Source: an uncultured bacterium (GTDB lineage Bacteria > Verrucomicrobiota > Kiritimatiellia > RFP12 > UBA1067). Taken from it: a stretch of 47,460 bases of DNA. Under the pieces are notes generated by a model. That model did no database searches, had not been told where the DNA came from, and worked only from the letters and a program-made list of their open reading frames with translations. Below, piece by piece: positions 9,701-18,100 of the stretch; the first letter of the stretch is position 1; each line of letters begins with the position of its first letter. The stretch spans positions 2,073-49,532 of the forward strand of contig CADCAK010000013.1 in assembly GCA_902799385.1 (NCBI GenBank). Reading direction: 5' to 3'. The translations under genes were made by a program, and so were the position numbers.

Positions 9701-9836
9701 GGCGGCGGCCGGATCTACGCTGCATCTGTATGCGGCATGGCAGATATACCTTGCCAACGGCCGCGTCGTGAACGTGGTCAACGGACGTATCGTGCAGGAT
9801 GGCGGTAGGGAGTTGTCTTGCCAAGAGTATCCGTAG
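6768..9836 (+). CDS. Secreted clan CD (C13/legumain-like) cysteine protease with three InlB-like repeats
   Basis: Start ATG 6768 (1022 aa), supported by AAGGAGAG at 6757-6764; an earlier TTG at 6735 is less likely. A signal peptide is at residues 1-21. A caspase-fold peptidase spans residues ~250-530, with His389 in ITSHGG and Cys439 in IETCFSGG. This matches the clan CD rule of a His-Gly block and an E-x-C-x-S-G block (legumain family). Residues ~600-730 form a beta-sandwich module (WRYVKDGG, SDCGWVDK). Residues ~734-992 are three InlB-like repeats, followed by a 30-residue tail. The third repeat is preceded by parts nearly identical at DNA level to those in the gene at 4797. The last 19 bases overlap the next gene, a glycosyltransferase. 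Substrates could be host or dietary proteins, or the co-encoded surface proteins. Confidence 0.8.
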   Translation: MQKKILSLFVALGTLVAFGSDVSLDAWRDTLHGSRPKVPARSTRSPMTLSMSAVLTAKNGGGAYDAAKSVASKVFGDEVMRTISWQTAFSSDEERLDVGTFATPDGLQNSFAVYGQLGNFVPYYWTVSGLAGGQDVPSLLADAGLMGGRSAAYMVDGLLSAADTVMLDKGAPVAIPFERFYFAFVDDVPRANWEHPCRYVFVSEDATSFAVLYKMMPPRLRSRATSEAIRLSPIAEAQGECHNHAESLDAVTGKVYAYANSLVPNILSYSTGDKSKSYFVLISGGIDPENNGIRFWSDTAMMYSTLTKKYGVSKDNIFVYISDGTSSGKDANLSGWNSPVLVDSPRDLDGDGSSDVDGAASSSVISGAFAALRSSLTANDQLWVFITSHGGPDGEQGPNNHDCTASLFSSDGSDQFTDDQLASWTSGFKCPVAFLIETCFSGGFVDDISKTANRVIATACNHNEYSWGITPSDVTTVWDNVGYTRAYNTFSAPFIAAIRGWKPASYSNYGYPWSDGNSVSSDANGDGLVSFSEANDYACANDSQICKKSSHPDWCSYEYDDWGNYGSTKEHPQYASNPSTLGSSFYVLKQNGGGTTPVPESHYGLDCATVSLATGTPPWYEQTSVSYYGGSAACSGVVGDNESSYLQTTVTGPCTVSFYWKVSSEQNWDILSFYVDDESMGNISGEVDWTQKSVSIGSGTHTIRWRYVKDGGWKSGSDCGWVDKLVVTPSGGGSRIWTVKYHKNTPGGADETKSQNFVVNQAQRLLYLDSALKWSCKDSDGFSYTFLGWAKSQTGSPVYSNGQSVTDLVAAGKVLHLYAVWQKKAYNVVYHSNDGRNLKSTQEFRPKIAKTLLWLSSGLRWTRSGYDFLGWAKSPSGGAIYKNGQNVVDLVDVGETLHLYAKWQDRSATYTVRFHKNDGTSTVADQVFKVIDTKSLTWVESGLGWSVKVGSYKCAFIGWALSPTGGIVYKNGEKVHGLAAAGSTLHLYAAWQIYLANGRVVNVVNGRIVQDGGRELSCQEYP
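9059..9250 (+). repeat. Near-identical DNA block shared with 5999-6190
   Basis: Second copy of the conserved repeat-coding block, inside the C13-like protease gene, in the same reading frame. See the entry at 5999. It encodes the first of the three InlB-like repeats (LDSALKWSCKD, FLGWAKSQTG). Confidence 0.75.
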
Positions 9837-12800
9837 TAGTCCCGGTATGCAACGTAGAGGCGTATCTTCGGCAGTGCCTGGATTCGGTTGTCGGCCAGTC
9901 GCTGCGCGACATGGAGATAATATGCGTTGACGACGGCTCGACCGACGCAAGCGCTGCGATTCTCCGCGAGTATGCGGCAAGGGACGGCCGCGTCAGGGTT
10001 CTGCTGCGCGAGCACTCCGACGCAGGCGCCGCGCGCAACGCCGGCATCGCCGCGGCGACGGGGGAATACCTCGGGTTCGTGGATGCCGACGACTGGTGCG
10101 AGCCGACGCTTTTCGAGAAGGCGTACGCAAAGGCGAAGGCCGTCGACGCCGATTTGGTGTTCTGGCGGCATCGCGAGCGCGACGCCGCCGGCAAGACCCT
10201 GAGGGAGGCCGCGTTCGCGTTGCCTGCTGGCATCCGGGACCCGTTTTCAGGGCCGGACCTCGGGGACAACGTCTTTTCCGCATTCAACCTTGCGCCGTGG
10301 AACCGCATAGTCAGGCGCGACGTCGTACAGCGGTGCCGGCTGGAGTTCCAGCAGATCGAACGCTCCAACGACGTCAGCTTCGGATGCCTGGCGCTGGCGG
10401 TCGCCGAGCGCATCTCGGTCGTCGACGAGCCGCTGTACAACTACAGGGTCCGTGTCGCCGGGAATCTCCAGGCCGAGAATCACAGGACGCCGCTTTCGAT
10501 TGTCGCGGCCTGGAGCCTGCTCGCGAAGGAGCTGGCGGAACGCGGCTTGCTTGATCGGTATCGCAGGGGCGTCGCGCTGGCTTCCATGTATTGCTTCTCG
10601 AGGACGATGGACACGCTGTCGGAGCACGAGGGCGAGTATGCGGCGCTGTTCGGGGCGCTGAAGTCGCTGTTTGAAAAGGACGGGTTCTTTGCGTCGATTG
10701 AACCAGGAGAAATCGGCAATGACATCATGGCGAATTCCCTGAAGATGCTCAGGGCGTCGGATTCGTTTTCGGGGTTTGCCCTTCGGCAGGCGTCGGATTC
10801 GGGAAGGTGGATGGCCAAATTCTACAGGGAACGCCAGCAGGCGCGAAAGGAGCTTGGATGCATGCGGGATGAACTTCCGAAGATAAGGGCGGAGCTGTCC
10901 GGCGCGATAGAAAGGCTGACGACCGCCAGAAGCCTGCCGGGCGTTTCCCTGCTGCTTGTGTCGGACGGCGATGCAGACCGCAGGGCGGACTTCGTGCGCC
11001 ACGCCGGGGAGTCGTCCATCTCCGATTTCGAGATCGTCGACGTCGCCGAGATCTCGGCGAGCGCGCTTGAACGGGTCGGCAAGGATTACCTGGCGATAGT
11101 CAGGCCCGGCAACCGCTATGTCAACGAGTACGCGCTCGAGCTGCTTGTCAATACCGCAGCGTACGAGAAGGCCGATGTCGTCGGCGGCATTGCCTCGGAA
11201 TCGGCCGTGAACGTGTCCAATTTCGTCTTCAACGCCGCATGGCTGCGTAGGAATGCCGACCTGCTTCCGGCCTTGCAGGTCGACGACCAGGCGTTTGTCG
11301 CGGCGGCGATAGCAAGGGCGGGGAAGCACATAGTCCGCAGGCGGGTGTTCACCGAGACGCTGTGCGCAAGCTCGTCGCCGCTTGTCTCCGTGGTGGTCCC
11401 GGCATACAACGCCGAGCGCTATCTCGACAGATGCCTCGGAAGCCTTGTCGGCCAGACGCACCGCAACCTGGAAATCATCGTCGTCGATGACGGTTCTACG
11501 GATTCCACTGCGGACATTGCCAATCGGTGGGCGGCCGAAGACAGCCGGATAAAGGTCGTCCGCAGGCAGAACGGCGGGCAAGGCGCTGCGCGCAATGTCG
11601 GAATGCGCATGGCAGGCGGCAAGTACATTGGCTTTGTGGACGCGGACGACTATGTGGAACTCGACATGTTCGGCCAGATGGCCGAGGCGCTCGAGTGCCA
11701 TCCCGCCTGCGATGTCGCCAAATGCGAGGTCGCGGTCGAATACACGTACAAGGTTTCCGCAGCGGAGCAGAAGGCCACGCAAGCCTATTTCCTCAATCCG
11801 TGCAGGGGCGAGTCCCGCCCCGGGTTTGACGTCGTGAGCGGCACGGATGTAGGTCCGGTGGACAAGCTCTACCGCGCGGATTTCCTGAGGAACAACGGCA
11901 TTCTGTTCCCCGAGGGCGTCAAGAACGAGGACGAGGCGTTCTTCTTCGCCGTATTCTGCCGGATCCGCAATTGCTTCTACATCCCGAGGAGCTACTACCA
12001 CTACCTGCGTAACGAAGGCGGCACGATGGCCGTCCAGCAGAAGACCGCAGACAAGGGCAAGATGCCGGATGCGGTGCAGGTCTTCCAGTTCATTGCGGAG
12101 CTTCTCGAACGTGAGAACCGCCGCGACCTGCTTGGCGTCCTGTACCGGCACATGGTTGGTTTCGTCCAGCGGTTCCTCGGTACGCCGATCGAGGATGCAG
12201 TGTGCAGGCGTATTGCCGGCATCCTGCACGGGACCCGTGCATTCTTCTATGCCGACCTGGTCTGCGGCGCCAACCGCACGTGGGTGCAGAACCGGGTGTT
12301 TGAGCTCATGAACCTTGTCGAGCCGTGCGGGCTGCCGCGCGCCGCCGTGCCGGAAGCGTGGTTCCCGTTGGTCCCCCCTCCGGCGATTTGCGCCGGCGCG
12401 ACCCCGCTCGTCTCGTTTGTCGTGCCGGTGTACAACGCCGAGAAATACATCGCCGTCGCGCTGGAATCCCTCCGGCGGCAGACGTTGCAGGACTTCGAGG
12501 TCGTCTGCATTGACGACGGCTCCGTCGATGACAGCGGAAAGGTTCTCGACTTCTATGCGGGCGTCGATCCCCGCATCAAGGTGTGGCATCTCGAAAACGG
12601 GGGCGTGTCGCGGGCCAGGAACTTCGGCCTCGAAAAGGCGCGCGGCCGCTACGTCGCCTTCTTCGACGGCGACGACAGGCTGCATCCGCGAATGGCCGCG
12701 CGGACTGTCCTGACGGCCGCCCTCGACGACCTGGAGTCGGTCATGTTCGACTATCGGTGCTTCGACTACGATACGCTGAAGCCGGTCGATCACTATTGGT

Positions 12801-14554
12801 ACCTCTCGAAGCACATCGGGGAGTTCCCGCAGGACAGGGTGTTCGCGCCGTCGGAACTCCGTAGACTGTTCGTCTACGGGTCGAGTTGCACGTTCCTGTG
12901 GAACCGCAGCTTCCTGCAGGAGGCGGGCGTGCCGTTCCCGGGGATAAAGCTCGGCGAGGACCTCGTCTGGGTTCTCTCGGTGCTCTCCAAGGTCCGGCGG
13001 ATGAGGGTCTGCAACGCCCCGTTCTACGGCTATCGCCGCGGCAATCCGTCGTCTGCCGTTTCGCGTCTGCAGACAAATGCGAGCGACGCCCCGGTTCTCG
13101 CGCTCCGCGGACTCGCAGGCGTCCTTTCGCAAGTCCCGAGGCAGAGCTTCCGCGTCGCACTCCTGAACAGGATGATCGGCGACATACTTTTCTACGGCGA
13201 GAAGTTCCCGAAGGTCCGTGCCTGGCTTCAGGACGGGGGATTCGAGGCTTTTGGCGGCGTGGAATACGTCAAGTACGCGTGCCCGGGCCAGGCTGCACGG
13301 ATTGACGCGCTGTTCGCGGGGCGGACATCGGGGCCGGTGGTCGACATCGAGCATTTCATCGGGCAGACGCCGCGCAAGGTGCAGGCGATCATGCGTGGTG
13401 CGATTGTCGCGAGGAAGGGCACCGCAAAGGACATGGTCATAGTCTGCGGGCAGCTGAATTCGACTTCCAACGAGCCCATCGACTCCTGGACGTTCTTCCG
13501 GTGGCTGCAGGCAAACGGCGTCCCGTGCCGCTACGTCGCCTGGCGGAAGCATTGCATGGTGGGGCGCATGCGCGCGGAAAACGGGCTGAAGGACGTAATA
13601 CTCCTTTCCGGCAACGGAGTGGACGACTACGAGTTCATCGAAAGGACGGCAGACCTGCTGCCCAGGCTCAAGGCCGTGGTTATGGAAAACACGGCCCTGA
13701 ATCCGCTAACGTGGCGCTATTTCCACATGCTGGAGGGCTGCAGCTACGTATTCATGCAGCATGGCCCCACGTTTTGGAAGATGGGGCCGAAGCTCGCGAG
13801 CGCCTTTGCCGTCGCGAACTACGTCAACGTCGCCTCCGAACGGGAAAAGGAGTTCCTCGAGCAGTATGTCCCCGAGCATTGGGAAACCGGCCGCAAGCCA
13901 CAATACCTCATCGCTGGCCTGCCACGCTGGGACCTGCTCAAGGACGAAAGCGGCGGGGAGCGCGAGAAGGTGGTGTTCTACATGCCGACATGGCGCGCTG
14001 CGTTCAACAGCGGCATGGACACGATTGCCAAGTCGGCATATTTCTCGGGTGTGCGCCGGCTCGTCAGCGACGAGAACCTTGCAAGGCTGAAAAAGCGGAA
14101 TCTCAGGCTTGTCATGGCGGCGCATCACCATCTCGTGAACCATGTGAAGGACCTTGATTTCGCCCTGCCGGTCGAGCTGGTCGCGTCGTCCGAGATTTCA
14201 TACTGGATTCGCCACGCCTCCATTTGCATTACCGATTATTCAAGCGTCAGCTTCGACTTCCTCTTCCTCGACAAGCCGTGCATATTCTGGTCGCCCGACC
14301 GCTACGACGGGCTCTTGCGAGGCGACGACTATGCGGAAGTGGTGTTTGCCGAATACCAGGGCGTGAACATGTTCAATCGCGTCGGTTCGGTCGAGGAAGT
14401 GCTTAAAATGGTCGAGGCATACGCAGATTCGGGATTCAGGCTCGAACCGGAAAAGCGGAAGGTCTCAGACGGCTATTTCAAGTACCGCAAAGACGTGTGC
14501 AGGCACCTTTACGAGCAGATCTGCGCAATTGACGAGAAGGGAGGTGAAGCGTGA
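9818..14554 (+). CDS. Multidomain glycosyltransferase: three GT2 domains + CDP-glycerol glycerophosphotransferase-like domain
   Basis: A 1578-aa cytoplasmic or membrane-peripheral enzyme for surface glycan assembly. The first GT-A (GT2) domain begins at residue 1 (SVVVPVCN, VDDGSTD, VDADDW). The second begins near 519 (SVVVPAYN, VDADDY) and the third near 862 (SFVVPVYN, FDGDDR). Residues ~1203-1578 resemble the TagF/CDP-glycerol:poly(glycerophosphate) glycerophosphotransferase GT-B fold (QHGPTFWKMG, GLPRWD, YMPTWR, ITDYSSVSFDF). Residues ~380-500 look like a fourth, degenerate GT-A domain without a DxD. The start is TTG 9818, because the GT2 fold begins at once and AGGGAG lies at 9807-9812. 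It overlaps the upstream protease gene by 19 bases and the downstream gene by 4 (GTGA). It likely makes a phosphoglycerol- or sugar-decorated polysaccharide; linkages are unknown. Confidence 0.88.
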   Translation: MPRVSVVVPVCNVEAYLRQCLDSVVGQSLRDMEIICVDDGSTDASAAILREYAARDGRVRVLLREHSDAGAARNAGIAAATGEYLGFVDADDWCEPTLFEKAYAKAKAVDADLVFWRHRERDAAGKTLREAAFALPAGIRDPFSGPDLGDNVFSAFNLAPWNRIVRRDVVQRCRLEFQQIERSNDVSFGCLALAVAERISVVDEPLYNYRVRVAGNLQAENHRTPLSIVAAWSLLAKELAERGLLDRYRRGVALASMYCFSRTMDTLSEHEGEYAALFGALKSLFEKDGFFASIEPGEIGNDIMANSLKMLRASDSFSGFALRQASDSGRWMAKFYRERQQARKELGCMRDELPKIRAELSGAIERLTTARSLPGVSLLLVSDGDADRRADFVRHAGESSISDFEIVDVAEISASALERVGKDYLAIVRPGNRYVNEYALELLVNTAAYEKADVVGGIASESAVNVSNFVFNAAWLRRNADLLPALQVDDQAFVAAAIARAGKHIVRRRVFTETLCASSSPLVSVVVPAYNAERYLDRCLGSLVGQTHRNLEIIVVDDGSTDSTADIANRWAAEDSRIKVVRRQNGGQGAARNVGMRMAGGKYIGFVDADDYVELDMFGQMAEALECHPACDVAKCEVAVEYTYKVSAAEQKATQAYFLNPCRGESRPGFDVVSGTDVGPVDKLYRADFLRNNGILFPEGVKNEDEAFFFAVFCRIRNCFYIPRSYYHYLRNEGGTMAVQQKTADKGKMPDAVQVFQFIAELLERENRRDLLGVLYRHMVGFVQRFLGTPIEDAVCRRIAGILHGTRAFFYADLVCGANRTWVQNRVFELMNLVEPCGLPRAAVPEAWFPLVPPPAICAGATPLVSFVVPVYNAEKYIAVALESLRRQTLQDFEVVCIDDGSVDDSGKVLDFYAGVDPRIKVWHLENGGVSRARNFGLEKARGRYVAFFDGDDRLHPRMAARTVLTAALDDLESVMFDYRCFDYDTLKPVDHYWYLSKHIGEFPQDRVFAPSELRRLFVYGSSCTFLWNRSFLQEAGVPFPGIKLGEDLVWVLSVLSKVRRMRVCNAPFYGYRRGNPSSAVSRLQTNASDAPVLALRGLAGVLSQVPRQSFRVALLNRMIGDILFYGEKFPKVRAWLQDGGFEAFGGVEYVKYACPGQAARIDALFAGRTSGPVVDIEHFIGQTPRKVQAIMRGAIVARKGTAKDMVIVCGQLNSTSNEPIDSWTFFRWLQANGVPCRYVAWRKHCMVGRMRAENGLKDVILLSGNGVDDYEFIERTADLLPRLKAVVMENTALNPLTWRYFHMLEGCSYVFMQHGPTFWKMGPKLASAFAVANYVNVASEREKEFLEQYVPEHWETGRKPQYLIAGLPRWDLLKDESGGEREKVVFYMPTWRAAFNSGMDTIAKSAYFSGVRRLVSDENLARLKKRNLRLVMAAHHHLVNHVKDLDFALPVELVASSEISYWIRHASICITDYSSVSFDFLFLDKPCIFWSPDRYDGLLRGDDYAEVVFAEYQGVNMFNRVGSVEEVLKMVEAYADSGFRLEPEKRKVSDGYFKYRKDVCRHLYEQICAIDEKGGEA

Positions 14555-15087
14555 AGACGCTTCGTAAGACGCTTAAGCTGCTGCCTCCGGCTTTTGCCAT
14601 GAGGATATGGCTCGAAAGGCGGTATGGAATAAAGGTCAAGCCGTCGCCATGGCGAGGTGTCGCCGGGTTCGCCCTGGCGATTCTGCCGTATGCGTTTACC
14701 GCCGCCCTGTCCGTTCGTGAGGATTCGGATGTCAGGCTGCTGAAATACTTCCTTCCGTACGGAAAGATGAAGAAATTCGTGCGGCTGGCCTATGGAATGC
14801 AAAGGGGCGATGCGTCGCTTGACCGCGGGGCGGTTGGCTGGTTCAGGTCACTGATGCCGTACGGACTTGTCCTCTGGTGGGATGCGGAACGCGACAAGGG
14901 TGCCCCAGTCCCAAAAGCTGGCGAGGGAACTCCGGCGCCAGTGAACGCAAAGTCGCCGGCGTATTGCCTAAACGTCGATGGGCGCATTTCCGAGAGGCAG
15001 CGCATGGAATTCCTGCGGATGGACAGGATAGAGGCAAGGACCTTGAGAGTCCTCATAATGACTGAGCAGGCACCTTTGGCAAACTAA
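14551..15087 (+). CDS. Unknown protein coupled to the multidomain glycosyltransferase
   Basis: 178 aa, starting with GTG at 14551 that overlaps the TGA of the glycosyltransferase gene (GTGA), with GGGAGG just upstream. Not recognised. The first half is basic and hydrophobic, with one possible membrane-associated segment (residues ~36-52, AGFALAILPYAFTAAL). A Pro/Ala-rich stretch lies at ~118-135. Tight coupling suggests a role with the glycosyltransferase, for instance membrane tethering; this is inference from context only. It ends 13 bases before the giant C10-protease gene. Confidence 0.6.
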   Translation: MKTLRKTLKLLPPAFAMRIWLERRYGIKVKPSPWRGVAGFALAILPYAFTAALSVREDSDVRLLKYFLPYGKMKKFVRLAYGMQRGDASLDRGAVGWFRSLMPYGLVLWWDAERDKGAPVPKAGEGTPAPVNAKSPAYCLNVDGRISERQRMEFLRMDRIEARTLRVLIMTEQAPLAN

Positions 15088-15100
15088 GCGGAATCCGACT

Positions 15101-18100
15101 ATGAAAAAAAGACCACTGACAGCAGTATTTGGAGCAGTTGCGGCTTTGCTCGGGACTTTCGCGGTTCCCGTCGCTGCGGCGACCGTTACTCAGGATGCCG
15201 CCCTCGCGGCGGCGAACGGCTTCGTCGGGCAAGGAGGATTCGGCGCGCGGCTTCTGCCAGGACGTTCGGTCGCGTCCGCCACTGCATGGGGCAACCTTTG
15301 GGTCGTCGCGCTTGAGCCGTCGGGGCACATCGTCGTCGCCGGCTCGGACAAGTGCCCGCCTATCGCGTTCTTCTCGTCGAAAGACTTTGTCGAGCCGGAA
15401 GTCGGCTCGCCTTTTGCGGCCAAGCTCACCGCCGATAGCGCGTGGGCGGCGGAGAAGGAGGCTGATGAATCGGCCGAGGTCAATCCTGAGTGGGCGAAGC
15501 TGACTGCGTCCGTCGGCAGGACCCGGCGTCTGCGCGCCGCGCCGTCGGGCACGACCGGCGTCGTTGTCCCTCTGATGAACTGCGGCTGGGGACAGAGTGC
15601 GCCGTTCAACGACCTCTCTCCGCTTTCCAGCCTCTGCGGCTGTATGGCGACTGCCGCCGGACAGGAGCATCGCTACTGGCGCTGGCCCTATCGCTACGAG
15701 AAGTCGCGCCAGGGAACTCACGGCCTCAGGAACTCGCTTGGCGAATACTCGGACCACGTGCTGCGCCCTGACGGCCGCGTGCCGTTCAACTACGACAAGG
15801 TGGTGGCCTATGCCCCGAATCCATCTTCCACTCCGTGGGCGACTGACAAGGAGGCGACCTATCAGACGGCATGGCTCTCCCTCTGGATGCAGTCGTTGAC
15901 GGGCATGGGCTACAAGCCCGGCGCGTCCGGCGGCACGCAGAAGCTCTGCAACTTCGCCGAACAGTACTGGTTTGAGGCCGGTCCCGTGATGAGCTATTGG
16001 CGCGACGGCTACACTAACCTCTGGAACGCAATCAAGGCCGACCTCGACTTCGGCTCGCCGATCCAGGTAAACTCCCCCGGGCACCAGATGGTCGTTGACG
16101 GCTACGCAATCGAAAACGAGGGCGAGGCGAACGAAGTCGACTACATCAACATCAACTACGGGTGGGGCAGCCCGGAAGGGTGGGTAAATCTCCTTACGGC
16201 TGTGACGGAAAGCACTTCTGGCGGCAAGCTCGCCGACTTCCAGATCGGCTACCGTCCGCAGAAGATCGTTCAGTTCGAGCCGGTTCCCAAGGTGAGCACA
16301 GGCAACATGACGCTCAAATGGCACTTGCCGCCTTGCTACACCAACCGCACGACGGGATTCACGGTTGAAATCGCAAAGGCGGGCGGCGCAACGACAGTCG
16401 ATACGGTTGCGACGCATGAGGAAACTACGACCTACACGGCGGTGGGCCTTGAGAACGGCGGTTCCTACACCTTCACCGTCACGCCGATCATGAGCGATGG
16501 CTCGGAAGCGCGTTCCAATGTCGCGGTCACGACAATCGGCACGCCCAAGGCTGCGCCGGAAATCCTTGGCGTCTCTTCCGTCGCCTGCGGAATCGACCTC
16601 GTCCAGCAGGGCTTCTACATTGAATGCGGACGCGGTGTCACAAACACGATAGACGTCACATGCTCGACCTCCGTTACCAGCCTCGAGACATATTCCAGCC
16701 ATCTGACCGTCCTTCCGGATAACAAGGTCAGCACCGTGGACAATGGCAACGGAAGCTGGACGGTCAATGTCGATGCGACCACGATGGCGAAGGATTGGGA
16801 CGGCGACATGCTGATTCTCACGCTCGTCGCAGCCAACGACGACGGCACCGAGGCGTACAAGAACCTGATGCTCCGCTTCAACTCGATGCGTCAGGAACTG
16901 GGCGGCACGTATGACATCGTCGAAACCGCCGCGAACAATGCGGTGTGGTTCTGTGGCACCACCACGCTCGACGCGAAGGGGCAAAACGTGACATTCGGCG
17001 CAAGTGCATTCTGCGGCACGGGCACGATTACGCTCGCCGACTCGACCGGCGGCGGATCTTTCACGTTCCAGGGCTTGGACAACTTCACGGGAACGCTCAA
17101 GTGGGCGCCGTCTGTTACCGTCAATCTCCCAGCGGATATGGGCAACTTCGCCGGTACGCTCAACTTTGATTCGTACGCCTCGACCTATCGTCTCGCGAGG
17201 AGCCTTGGCAGCAAGGCGAAGGTTTATATCGGCGGCACGACGCAGCTTTACATCGACAACAACGTGACCGTAGATGCGGCGATCACGGGTGGCGGCTACA
17301 TCATGGTCGTCGGTAGTGCGCCGACATTCGGCAATCTCAGTGGCTTTACTGGCCATATCAGCCTTGGCGACTTCGTCAATTCCGGCACAGTTACCATCCC
17401 TGCCGGACAGGAAAAGGGCGTTGTCATCGACAATGGCACCGTAAATCTGATTCTTTCCAGGGCGCAGGTCGCATACGGATATTCCACATCGGCTATAACG
17501 ATGCAGGGTTGGGGCTCGGTAGTGTTCAAGGACGAGTCCGGGAATGTGCTGCAAACCTGGACTATCAGCCAGTCGACATACGCCATCTCGTCCAGCGCCA
17601 ACACCTGGACTCCCGACAGCTTGGGTACCGGCAATTTCTGGGATGCCGCAAGGTGGTCACAGGGCTTGCCGAGCGCGGGCGATTACGTCATCTTCAACGA
17701 CACCGTCGGTGATTCGGAGATGACGCTCAACCTCGCGTCCGACTTCAATCTCGGCTATGTGCTTGTAACCGGAACTAAACTGAATATTTCGGCAGCGAGT
17801 GGTTCAGCGACACTTTCCGTTGATACGTTCAGGAATACGGCCATTGCTGCAATCGCTACTCTCAAGTGTGCGCCGACGGCGGTTGTGCCGGAGGGTAAGT
17901 TGCGCTTGCAAAGTGGGCTTGGGATCAGCTGCGACGTCGATAGTTCCCTTGCCGACAACATGAAGTGGTATTACGACGATACAGTGCCCGCCATGTATTT
18001 TGCGGATATCTGGAAGGGCACCGTTGTGTTCTCCGGCTATGCGGCCGCCGGTCTTGACTTGAGCTATTGGGCAAATGACGATTCCGTAGTCAGGCTCAAC

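Noticed and set aside
2645..9836. Internalin-type virulence factors
   Set aside because: The repeats resemble InlB B-repeats, but such repeats are common in harmless gut bacteria; nothing else in the window suggests invasion.
10247..13552. 1101-codon open frame on the minus strand
   Set aside because: It is the antisense shadow of the glycosyltransferase gene in GC-rich DNA; its translation shows no domains and is rich in Arg/Val as expected for a shadow frame.
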